Positions 55,144 through 64,000 of a stretch of 64,000 nucleotides of DNA are shown here, piece after piece. The notes under the pieces were generated by a model. It made no database searches. It saw nothing but the letters and a program-made list of their open reading frames with translations, and had not been told where the DNA came from. This stretch comes from Voacanga thouarsii (Eukaryota > Streptophyta > Magnoliopsida > Gentianales > Apocynaceae), in assembly GCA_026120185.1 (NCBI GenBank), contig JANUWF010001179.1, positions 1,715,501 to 1,779,500 on the forward strand, in the 5' to 3' direction. A program made the translations under genes and the position numbers. Position 1 is the stretch's first letter; each line of letters opens with the position of its first letter.

Positions 55144-56550
55144 TTGAAGGAGTTGAAGGAGCAATTGGAAGAACTGCTAAGGCAAGGCTACATTCGGCCG
55201 AGTACCTCACCGTGGGGAGCCCCGGTGTTGTTTGTCAAGAAGAAAGATGGTACCTTGAGGCTATGTATCGATTATCGGGGACTGAACAATCTAACGATCA
55301 AGAATAAATACCCTCTACCCTTGATCGATGAGTTATTTGATCAACTGCAAGGCGCTGCTTGTTTTTCGAAATTGGACCTACGGCAAGGATACTATCAGGT
55401 GAAGATCAAAGAAGAAGACATTCCTAAGACTACATTTAATATGCGGTATGGCCATTACAAATTCGTAGTAATGCCGTTCGGTGTAACCAACGCACCGGCA
55501 GTATTCATGGATTTGATGCATCGCATTTTCCAACCCTACTTGGACAAGTTCGTGGTTATATTCATTGATGACATTTTGATCTACTCAAAAAATCCGGAGG
55601 ACCACGCGGAGCACTTAAGGTTGGTCCTAGAGAAGCTGAGGGAATTCAAGCTTTACGCTAAGTTCAGTAAGTGTGAGTTTTGGCTGAGCTCAGTGTCTTT
55701 CCTTGGTCACGTGATATCCAAGGAGGGGATCAAAGTGGACCCTGCTAAGGTAGAAGCCGTAGCTAATTGGAAACAACCGGAGAACATTACCGAAATACGA
55801 AGTTTCCTTAGGCTGGCCGGGTACTATCGGCGTTTCATTAAAAACTTCTCCACTTTAGCTTCACCGATGACACGACTGTTGAAGAAGGATGTCGTTTTTG
55901 CTTGGAGTGAGAAGTGCGAGAAGAGCTTCCAAGAACTTAAGAGGAGGTTGATTACAGCACCCGTGCTAAGTCTGCCTGAGGCTGATAAGCCCTATGCACT
56001 CTATACAGATGCATCCAAGGAAGGACTAGGAGCTGTGCTGATGCAGGAAGGGAAAGTCATAGCCTATGCATCTAGAAATCTAAGGCCGCACGAAGTTAAT
56101 TATCCCACGCATGACCTAGAGCTAGCAGCTATAGTGTTCGCCTTGAAGAAATGGCGACATTACTTGTATCGTGCACAATACGAGGTTTTCACGGACCATA
56201 AGAGTTTGAAATATATCTTTACTCAAAAGGACTTGAATCTCCGGCAGCGTAGGTGGATGGAGTTCCTGGAAGAATATAAGTGCTCCATTAACTATCATCC
56301 GGGTAAAGCGAATGTGGTAGCAGACACTCTAAGTCGAAAGGTGAAAATGGCACACTTGAGAATACAGGAGGTGTTGGCAGTCCAGGATATCCTGGAGAAA
56401 GAGGCGCAAGTGCAAAAGGGGAAGATCTGTGTGATCAACTTGACCCTGAAACCCGATCTGGACCAGGAAATTGTATCAGGTCAACAGGGCAGCACAGAAT
56501 TTCAAACTTTCAGGGAGAAAGAGATCGCGAGAGTAGGAGGCGATTTCTGA
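55144..56550 (+). CDS. Gypsy reverse transcriptase and RNase H, intact frame
   Basis: 468 open codons. [57 protein letters not shown] (first Asp), [32 protein letters not shown] (FIDD catalytic pair intact) and [20 protein letters not shown]. RNase [51 protein letters not shown] and [13 protein letters not shown], with the Asp-Glu-Asp residues present. It copies element RNA into DNA and removes the RNA. It has no start of its own, being the middle of pol. The stop at 56548 falls within the linker to integrase. Confidence 0.9.
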   Translation: MKELKEQLEELLRQGYIRPSTSPWGAPVLFVKKKDGTLRLCIDYRGLNNLTIKNKYPLPLIDELFDQLQGAACFSKLDLRQGYYQVKIKEEDIPKTTFNMRYGHYKFVVMPFGVTNAPAVFMDLMHRIFQPYLDKFVVIFIDDILIYSKNPEDHAEHLRLVLEKLREFKLYAKFSKCEFWLSSVSFLGHVISKEGIKVDPAKVEAVANWKQPENITEIRSFLRLAGYYRRFIKNFSTLASPMTRLLKKDVVFAWSEKCEKSFQELKRRLITAPVLSLPEADKPYALYTDASKEGLGAVLMQEGKVIAYASRNLRPHEVNYPTHDLELAAIVFALKKWRHYLYRAQYEVFTDHKSLKYIFTQKDLNLRQRRWMEFLEEYKCSINYHPGKANVVADTLSRKVKMAHLRIQEVLAVQDILEKEAQVQKGKICVINLTLKPDLDQEIVSGQQGSTEFQTFREKEIARVGGDF

Positions 56551-57903
56551 ACCGATGAGAAAGGGGTATTATACTTTCGGGACCGGATTTGTGTACCGGA
56601 CATCTAAGACTTAAGGAAGAGGATACTGGACGAAGCGCACAAGAGCAAATACACCATACACCCGGGGAAGGTAAAGATGTACCAAGACTTGAAGAGGAAA
56701 TATTGGTCGGCTGGAATGAAGAGGGATGTAGTTCAGCATGTGTCAACCTGCCTGACATGCCAAAAGGTTAAGATGGAGCATAAGAAGTCTGCAGGTTTAC
56801 TGCAACCATTACCGATTCCCGAATAGAAATGGGAAGAGGTGACCATGGACTTTGTGACTGGCCTTCCGATGACCAAGTCACACAAAGATGCGATCTGGGT
56901 GGTAGTGGACCGATTGACCAAGACAGCGCATTTCATACCGGTAAACGTAAGGGACTCAATGGAAAAGTTGGCTCAGACATATACCCGAGAAATTGTAAGG
57001 TTGCATGGTGTACCGTCGAGCATCGTGTCGGATAGGGACCCTAGATTCACTTCAAGGTTCTGGGGTAAGTTCCAGGAGACCTTGGGCACGACCCTGAAAT
57101 TCAGCACCTCTGCTCATCTGCAAGCAGACGGTCAATCCGAAAGAGTCATTCAGATACTGGAAGACATGCTCCGAGCATGTATCTTGGACTTTGGAGACAA
57201 GTGGATTGAGTCTTTACCGCATGCGGAGTTAGCATATAACAACAGCTATCAGGCGTCGATCGGAATGGCGCCGTACGAAGCACTGTATGGGCGAAAATGC
57301 CAGGTACCGATATACTGGGGATGGACAGAAGAAGGGAACGTCAAAAAGACTGGTGAAGTATGCATTCAGGAGATGACCGACAAGATTAAGTTAATTCGGG
57401 AAAGACTAAGGGCAGCACAAAGCAGACAAAAAAGTTATGCAGACACTAGGAGGAGGGAATTGGAGTTCCAAGTAGGTGACCGTGCATTCTTGAAGTTGAC
57501 TCCTAGTAGAGGAATCCTGAAACATCTTAGGGGAGGGAAGTTGAGTCCTAGGTACTTGGGACCATTCCCGATATTGGAGAAAATTGGACCGGTTGCCTAC
57601 CGATTGGATCTACCTGATGGCCTAACCGAGATGCATGACGTATTCCATATCTCTCAGTTGAAAAGGTACAATCCCGATCCGAGTCATGTACTCAATGAGG
57701 AACCGTTGGAGTTGCAACCCAATCTGAGTTATGTGGAGAGACCCGTCAAGATCTTGGAGCGGAGTATTAAGACGCTTCGAAACAAGCAGATACCCATGGT
57801 GAAGATACTTTGGGATCATCATGGAGCACAGGATGCAACGTGGGAAACGAAGGAATGGTTAAGACGGAAGTATCCGGGTATGCTCGAAGGGTATGAAATC
57901 TGA
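56551..57903 (+). pseudogene. Gypsy integrase with chromodomain-like end
   Basis: Same frame as RT, with stops at 56548, 56605 and 56824. HHCC finger: LDEAHKSKYTIHPG with two His, then CLTCQKVK. Core: VTMDFVTGLPMTK (Asp), SIVSDRDPRFTSRFW (Asp), DGQSERVIQILEDML (Glu), so DDE is intact. From 56839 to 57903, 354 codons are open. After ELEFQVGDRAFLKL and HDVFHISQLKRYNPD comes a chromodomain-like segment (PVKILERSIKTLRNK, VKILWDHHGAQDATWETKEW) that in chromoviruses steers insertion to heterochromatin. Confidence 0.9.
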
Positions 57904-57919
57904 ATTTCGGGATGAAATT

Positions 57920-57937
57920 CTCCTAAGAGGGAGGGGA
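57920..57937 (+). promoter_or_regulatory. Polypurine tract of gypsy element
   Basis: TCCTAAGAGGGAGGGGA directly before the 3' LTR start TGTAATACC. Confidence 0.85.
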
Positions 57938-60900
57938 TGTAATACCCCGCCCAAAACCACCTTTGACTATGGGAAAAAGTCATGCATTGCATGGCACCTT
58001 ACATTTTATGTGGTAGCTAGAATAATTTTATTTGCATGGATGCATGTGAATTTTTCCGTTGCTCTTGCATTTGAATTAATTGATGTGAAATAGTTGTGTT
58101 GTTAAAGACCTTTTTAAGGGAGGTTTGGTCGAAGATTTGGAAGGATGAGTATTGGGGTGGTAAGAACTTCTTGTAGAAAAATTAGCATTGGAGTTGTTTT
58201 GGAATAGCGGGGAGGTTGGTGATTTCATTTGGTGACCCGAGTTCGAATCCTACCTTTTGTGAAGTAAGTTTCTCTTCTTGAAATTCTTTTCTTTAGACCG
58301 TTTCTTATCTTGGCCGAAAAAGAATCTAGCTATCCTAGAGAACTTTTAGTATTTTTACTCCAAGGAAATAAGTCTCTATATTTATTTCCTAAATTCAAAG
58401 ACTTTGATGTGAATAAAGTTCACCTTTAATTTTCAGCTTGTGTTCCCTAGGATTTTCGAAAAAACCCCTAGCTAGGAGCCACTTTGAAGAATTTCAAGTG
58501 GTATAAAAATCTTCTTGATGAATATTAGAGTTAGGGAAAAATCTTATTTCACCTCTTCAAGAATTCTAGCCATAATCTTTTTATTTACTTAATTGTTTTA
58601 GAAAAATATTTTTACTAAAGTCTTAGATATTTTCTTTGGGTTTAAACGCCAATTCCATAGGAGTAAGTCTCTATATTTAACTCCTAAGTTCAAGGATTTT
58701 AGCTAAGGATGAAATTTGTTTTATTTTCAGCTTTTGTTCCCTTGAATTTTCGGAAACCATAAGATGGAAATATTCTGGAAATTTTTCCAGATTTTGTCCG
58801 CCACCTTGGAACACCTTTAGCTCAATCCAAACTCTTCTAGGACTAGAGGAAATCCTATCCAAATCCTTGATAAAATCAGATTTTATTTCAATCCAAATTC
58901 AACTAGGATTTCTTTCTTTACATAGTTGAATTTCGGCAGCCTTGTATCAACACAAGCTGTCCGAAATTCCAGCCATCTTTAGCTACAATCCAACTCTGAA
59001 AATCCTAGCTCAAAACACCTAGAGCACTCCTTAACAATTCAACTACCTTAGCTGCACAAAACCAGAATTCTATTCACATAAAAACACTGAAATTCGTCCA
59101 GCATATACACAGAAAAATTCGGACAGTTTTGGGCAGGATTTTCGGCCAGCTTTGTGTTCCTACTTCAACCGAAATTCTGCACACATCATTCACTGAAAAA
59201 CCCCACCTGAACAAGCTATTTTTAGCACCCAAAACCCTCAATTTTCCTCTAGAAATTTCGATAGAATTATAGCAGCCAAACCAGTCCAAAACTTGCTACA
59301 CTTGCACAGAATTTTCACAGCACTTGCACAGGATTTTTCAGTCATCAAAACTCACTCAAACTCTTCCTTGTTTGGCCCAAAATTCTGAACACATTCAACC
59401 CTTCCTTTGAGCAGTAGTTCGGTCAGCATAGAGGAGCAAAATTGCAGAATCTTTTCCTCCATAAAACTCACCTAAAAACCGGCAGCAAGGAGACGCGCGC
59501 AAGCTGGAAATTCCGCCTTTGCTGTCCAAGAAACCTAAAGCCATTAGGAGTCTATCTAAACATCACCATCTAACCCTAAACCAATCTTCTCCAACTTTAA
59601 ATCATAACAACCTTTACCCTCTCCATTCTACGCGAAAATTTCAGCAACTTCTCTCCACAAATTTTCGAAACCACAAGAGTTATTCCAAGCAAAAATCGAA
59701 CACACCTTAAGGTGAGCACAAATCCTTTCAACCTCTTGATGCCGTTTTCTCTAATGATTCTTTTCTCTTTCTTCTACCCTTAAATCATGTCCTATAGAGG
59801 CTGATTTCCTCTTCTTCCTAAATTTTCGGTCAGCGGAAGCAAAGGAGGTAGCTTCTCTCTTCTTCTCAAGCGAACTCGGGACGATCACCATAGCAGCATC
59901 GAGACCTCATTACCCGGTAGTTGCAAGGTAAGGGAATACCCTCCCTTGATATCAAAAGTAAAGTGTAATGGTGTTTATTAGCGAGATAAACATGTGGTCG
60001 TAGTATTTGATCTTTGGGGATTGAATAGTTTACTTGGAATTAAATAGGAGATTGCGAATTGTTATGAAAATAAATGGGATTAGAGCATGCTTGAATTAAT
60101 TGAGACCCTGATCGTGATATTATATGGTTTAGATCAGGAGGATAATTGAGGAAAGCCAGCTGTGAATTTATCGCATTTATCTGAGGCATATCAAGTAAGT
60201 CCTTGCATAAACTCTTTTATTAAACGTTGTGATGGTAAGTCCTTTTATAAAATGTTTTGTTAAATGTTGTGATGGCAAGTCCATGTCGTGAAGCTTTGTA
60301 AAGCTATTTTTAAACTATGTTTGTTTGGGTTGTAAACGTGGGTATTTATTCTTTAAACGGTTTTGTCAAACTAACGGTTTTTAGCAAGAAAACTATTCTT
60401 TTCCTTAAATTTTTAGAAATCTCTTTTAAAGAAAATCACGTTTTACAAAGCCAATGTTTGAAAATATTTCGAATCAGGAATTGACGGATATGTTCGTTGA
60501 GTATTCAATAAGGGTAGGCTAACAATACTAGTCTTGGAGGGCTAGCGTAAGTCTTCTGGTAGGAGGCCACCTCCAGAAGATGAATTCTGCTTGAAAAGGC
60601 GACAGTGTTGGTTGGTCAGGCAAGTCCGAGCTAGCATTATGCCTGAAAGGTATTATTTATATTCCCGGCATGGACACCCGGATGGTTTGGTTGGGTGTAG
60701 AGATAGTGGAGTATCTCACCCGGTAGGTTGTACACTCACCTTAATCAGAACGCCCAACGTGTGATAATCTGGTCCGGACAAGGTGCACAAAGTGTGGTGC
60801 CTTGGCCAATTTGTTCTCATGGAGCCCAACATGTGGTGACATGACTTTTGTCCAAGTGGAGGATTTATTTTGTACAAAGTGTGACATTGAGGAAAAAACC

Positions 60901-61334
60901 CACTCCTTACGAAAAGAGATTGTCTATGACTTGCCAAATTACTTTTACAAATGTTTTACACTTTGCATACATGAACTATTTAAAAAACCATGTTCACACA
61001 CATGACTTACTGAGATTTATTCTCACACCGTTTTACATCATGTTTTCAGGGGATAGACTGTGCTGAGTCAGCGGGGCATGTAATAGTTGAAGCTTTTACT
61101 ATTTTCTCTATCCGTTCTAGGAGACATTTATTGCTTATGCTTCTAAACAATATTTTGTTTTATTCCGTTTTGCTCCGAGTTGAGCCTGATGTAATAAGAA
61201 TATTTCTTTATTTATCTAAGTTGATCCTTTTTGAGATTGCCTTCATATTTTATACCTCGTTCTAAAGACCCATTGTCCTACGGGACGGGGCGACATCCTC
61301 GCCCTTTTAGGGTACGTAGTCGTGAGGTGTTACA
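57938..61334 (+). repeat. Gypsy 3' LTR
   Basis: 3397 bases, TGTAATACCCCGCC ... GTGTTACA, followed by the CTTGC duplication. By eye it differs from the 5' LTR at a few percent of positions. No ORF of note lies inside. Confidence 0.9.
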
Positions 61335-62004
61335 CTTGCTCCGTAGAATACAACAATCTCCTTTTTCGTAGTGCTTCAAAGTGAAATAAATTTGTGTTGA
61401 AAAGGTAAAGGCGGTTTGAGCTCATTTTACTTTTTATCTCTGCTCAAAAGAGTGAGCCATTACGCTTCATTACTACACTCATTTTTGTGTATCAAGGTTG
61501 TCGTGTAAAACTTATTTGGGGTAAACCTTGATTTGTTTGTTGATTGAGGGGTTTTGGTAAAATCAAGTATAGTGATCCTCTCTTTTATTTAGTGTAGATT
61601 GATACCATTGAGTTGGGTGAATGAAATTTGGTTGAAAATTCTTAAGTGTGAGCTTAAGATAGTGGATGTAGATCTTGGTGATTGAACTACTATAAATCTT
61701 GTATTATCGCTCTCTGCATTTAATTTTAGTCAGCTACAATCTTCATTGCACGGAATTCTTTTTAATCTCTCAAAAGAAACCTTTATGGTTCTCACCAACT
61801 CATTTCCACTCTAGTATTAATTGTATCATTTGTCCTATCTTATTCATAGTGTAGTTAATCCCTAAATCATTTCGAAAGCCTCTCGTTGTAACAAGTCTCT
61901 TTGATCTAAAATTCTGAGGAGTTTCTCAAAATAGATTTTTCAAAAAGGATTTTAAATTTACCAAAAACCTTATTCACCTCCTCTCTAAGGTTTTTCAACA
62001 AGTA
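61335..62004 (+). repeat. Diverged SIRE-like LTR, right part
   Basis: Continues the LTR from 45395. It contains a plus-strand version of the SIRE LTR landmarks ('aattcttaagtgtgagcttaag.tagtgga', 'ccaaaaaccttattcacctcc') and ends CTCTAAGGTTTTTCA near 62001. Its orientation is opposite to the element at 15214-39875. No internal region follows, so it is solo or truncated. Confidence 0.65.
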
Positions 62005-62181
62005 CCCATGGTCTATACCTTACTGTGAAAAACGACTCAACACATAGACCATTACTTGTCATACTTGGACCTTTAAATGTGCAATAATATAAGAAATAAA
62101 CTAAATTGAATGAATAAATATTTTATTGCAATATGTTTACAAAAAATACATAGTTTTTGAAGGCATACTTTCCAACAGCTA
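62005..62181 (-). repeat. Short copia LTR fragment, reversed
   Basis: Ends ...GGCATACTTTCCAACA on the plus strand, which on the minus strand reads TGTTGGAAAGTATGCC, a common copia LTR start. Only about 175 bases are kept. Confidence 0.45.
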
Positions 62182-63440
62182 TAAGATAATCACATAGATA
62201 GCTATTTAATGCCAGTGATAGAATGTCACTATAGCAAACGTGCAAGTATTCTTAGACTTAAGATCTCCAAGGTACTTTGTTGGTTGAGTATTGTACTTTG
62301 ATTCTAATCTCTAAAGCCAGATCAAGAGCTACCTATGGGATGGATATTGGGTACAATGTGAGGTAAACGAAAGTTGTTGAGAGAGTCAATAAAGGATTAA
62401 TCACTCCTAATAGTAGGGATGAATATCTCACGGCCACTTGTTAGAATTACTACTTGTGAAATCATTAGCCAATGTGACTATGTATTGGAAACAGTTCTAA
62501 TCGATACACATGTAGAGTTGTAGATTTTTGGTATAAATACTAATATATTCGGGCCAAAATGAATATTTATTCTGGAGGAAGTTGGTACTAATTTTGTACT
62601 CCAAACTGAATGAGATATTGTATGGTGAAAGGAATTTATTGCACTGTAATTTGTTATTCAAGAGTTCATGTCATGCCACTTAACTTCCTGGACTCTTAGA
62701 TGGTCGTGATGTGTTGCTAGATATCGCTCATAATTTGTTAAATATGGGTTTATTAATTGATGAATTAATAAACCAATCCTGATAAGAATTAATAAGTTAA
62801 TTCTGAATTATTAAGGATTATTAATCTCAAAGACGTTTGAATTAATTTATATTCGCTACCAATCGATCGGAAAACTTAATAGGCCATACACAATAGAGGA
62901 TTAAGTACTCAAGATGTTATTTGATAACATTATGGGGTTAATTGTGAGAAGAAAAAGTTATTGTGATCAAATTATAATTAGTTATAATTTTGGGCTAAAT
63001 TGTGATTGCTAAACTTATGGGTTCTAATTGCAATTTGTGAATTCTAATTTGATTAGAATTCACAAAAATGTGTGTTTCTGCGTTTTTTTCGGGATTACTC
63101 CGGAATGGATGCCGATTACATTTTGAATATAGCAGAGAGAGAATGGCTCTCTCGGGAGGAAAAAAATACCAGAACACACACAACCTTCTTCTCTCTCTCG
63201 TTTTCTTCTGTTCTTAGAAAACAAACCCTAGCCTCATTCACGTTCTCTGCTAGCACACCTTCCTCTGTGTGGACACTGCTAGAGGGAGTTCTATACTTGG
63301 ACTTCAGTGGCGAAGACGTTGTTCACTGGTTAGCCAATTGAAATAATGAGGGTTGTGCTGGATCGCGCCTTCAGCAATCGAAGAATTTTGAATGACAGAG
63401 ACATCCGCTAAGGTATTATGTTTATCTGTCTATTATACAT
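62182..63440 (+). repeat. Diverged, truncated Tork-family LTR
   Basis: Follows the Tork LTR from the equivalent of about 16050 onward ('agataatcacatagatagct', 'ttagacttaagatctccaaggtactttgtt', 'gggatggatattgggtacaa', 'ttgcactg..atttg'), with many differences, so it is an older relative of 15665-17347. The first 380 bases of the LTR are missing. It ends near 'gacagagacatccgctaaggt', where the close relatives have 'caagaggtaata'. Confidence 0.65.
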
Positions 63441-64000
63441 ACTATTGGATTGTATGCCCTCTTAGACTAGGTTTCTGATGTAAAATCGAATATTTTAATA
63501 AAAGAATTTATTTTCAAAAATTGTTTGTGAATTTACTTTTTGTTTGTGCACAATTTTCGTTTAGAACAGACACATTGTGTTTAAATAAGTGGACCATGTG
63601 AATGGTGGTCTTTCACACTAAGGTATGGATCGCGGGTTATTTAACACATAAGCTTTTGTTCTTAACCTATTGATGAGACTGGGAATCTCATCATGTTTAG
63701 GTTATTATGTTATGAATTCCAAATGGGGAATGGCTTACCTTTAGCCAGTGAGTAGTCCACTCACTTCATGACATAAGCGTATTTCGAATACGTAGGATAG
63801 GACTTATAGTAGTGGTTTCTAAAAGTACTATAGATAGAAACCTAGACTACTACCACTACAGCGTTGACTAGTACTCTACGACTTGAGTATGAGTTGGTGG
63901 TCTGGCGAAACTGGTAGCATATACTTTGATTTGCTATAGTTGAGGTTCTATCGTAGGGCCAATATACTTATATGTTGGGTATGTGTGACTAGTTAGTTAA
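63441..64000 (+). repeat. Start of another copia-like LTR, runs off the window
   Basis: Begins near TGTATGCCCTCTTAGACTAGG and continues with LTR-like sequence (short T-rich and A-rich runs, no ORF) to the window end. The resemblance to the TGTTGGAAAGTATGCC edge at 62181 (reversed) suggests a related family. Type and end cannot be judged. Confidence 0.35.

Larger units (their letters stand above)
45396..61334 (+). mobile_element. Ty3/gypsy chromovirus (Tekay/Del-like), full length
   Basis: Bounded by 3.4-kb LTRs (TGTAATACCCC ... GTGTTACA) and a perfect 5-base duplication CTTGC (45391-45395 and 61335-61339). It has a PBS at 52222, gag from 53325, protease, RT, RNase H and integrase in gypsy order, and a chromodomain-like end at 57690-57900. 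Long LTRs, the order and the chromodomain-like C-terminus suggest the Tekay/Del lineage. Its 5' LTR holds a solo LTR. Gag and pol carry several stops and two frameshifts, so it cannot move alone. Confidence 0.9.

Noticed and set aside
63072..63341. 89-codon ORF at the right end
   Set aside because: It lies inside a diverged copia LTR; the matching region of the Tork LTR (near 16950-17280) also gives short frames by chance.

Overview
This is nuclear DNA of a flowering plant, almost certainly a eudicot. It holds plant-type LTR retrotransposons with tRNA-Met primer sites, Helitron ends, decayed endogenous caulimovirid DNA, and fragments of spliced plant genes with GT-AG borders. It contains no operons, CRISPR arrays, rRNA or tRNA genes, and no coding gene that looks fully intact. 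It is a nested transposon island.

Layout. (1) 1-5047: AT-rich DNA with minus-strand fragments of several unrelated plant genes: a SOUL-like plastid protein, a CTP synthase with three exons in phase, and an LTI65/RD29B-like stress protein. A Helitron-type 5' end lies at 5047 reading leftward, so this may be a gene-fragment-carrying Helitron. (2) 5048-15213: decayed endogenous pararetrovirus DNA (Caulimoviridae, movement-coat-protease-RT-RNase H type), mostly minus to 9349 and mostly plus afterwards. It has inverted joints and two directly repeated copies of the viral promoter/leader region. (3) 15214-39875: a minus-strand Ty1/copia element of SIRE/Maximus type (gag, pol, env-like ORF). Its left LTR is split by a plus-strand Tork/Angela-like copia element (15665-29388, TSD GTTTT). 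That element is itself hit by two solo LTRs, one gypsy and one of its own family. (4) 39876-45040: a short tandem array, then a plus-strand Helitron (40246-45040, ending in a hairpin plus CTAG). It carries a second copy of the same rearranged pararetrovirus DNA. (5) 45041-62004: a diverged SIRE-like LTR split by a complete 15.9-kb Ty3/gypsy chromovirus (45396-61334, TSD CTTGC, LTRs of 3.4 kb). The 5' LTR of that element is in turn split by a solo LTR of the same family (TSD AGGAG). (6) 62005-64000: more truncated copia LTRs, running off the window.

How parts relate. The elements were once self-replicating modules: gag packages RNA, protease cuts the polyprotein, RT/RNase H makes DNA and integrase inserts it. 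All copies here carry stops, frameshifts or lost catalytic residues, so they are non-autonomous. Insertion order follows from what interrupts what: pararetrovirus, then SIRE, then Tork, then the solo LTRs. The most unusual signals are the pararetrovirus rearrangement joints shared by separate loci (one inside a Helitron), the multi-gene fragment cluster beside a Helitron 5' end, and an extra acidic ORF ahead of gag in the gypsy element. Family names rest on motifs read by eye, without database searches.
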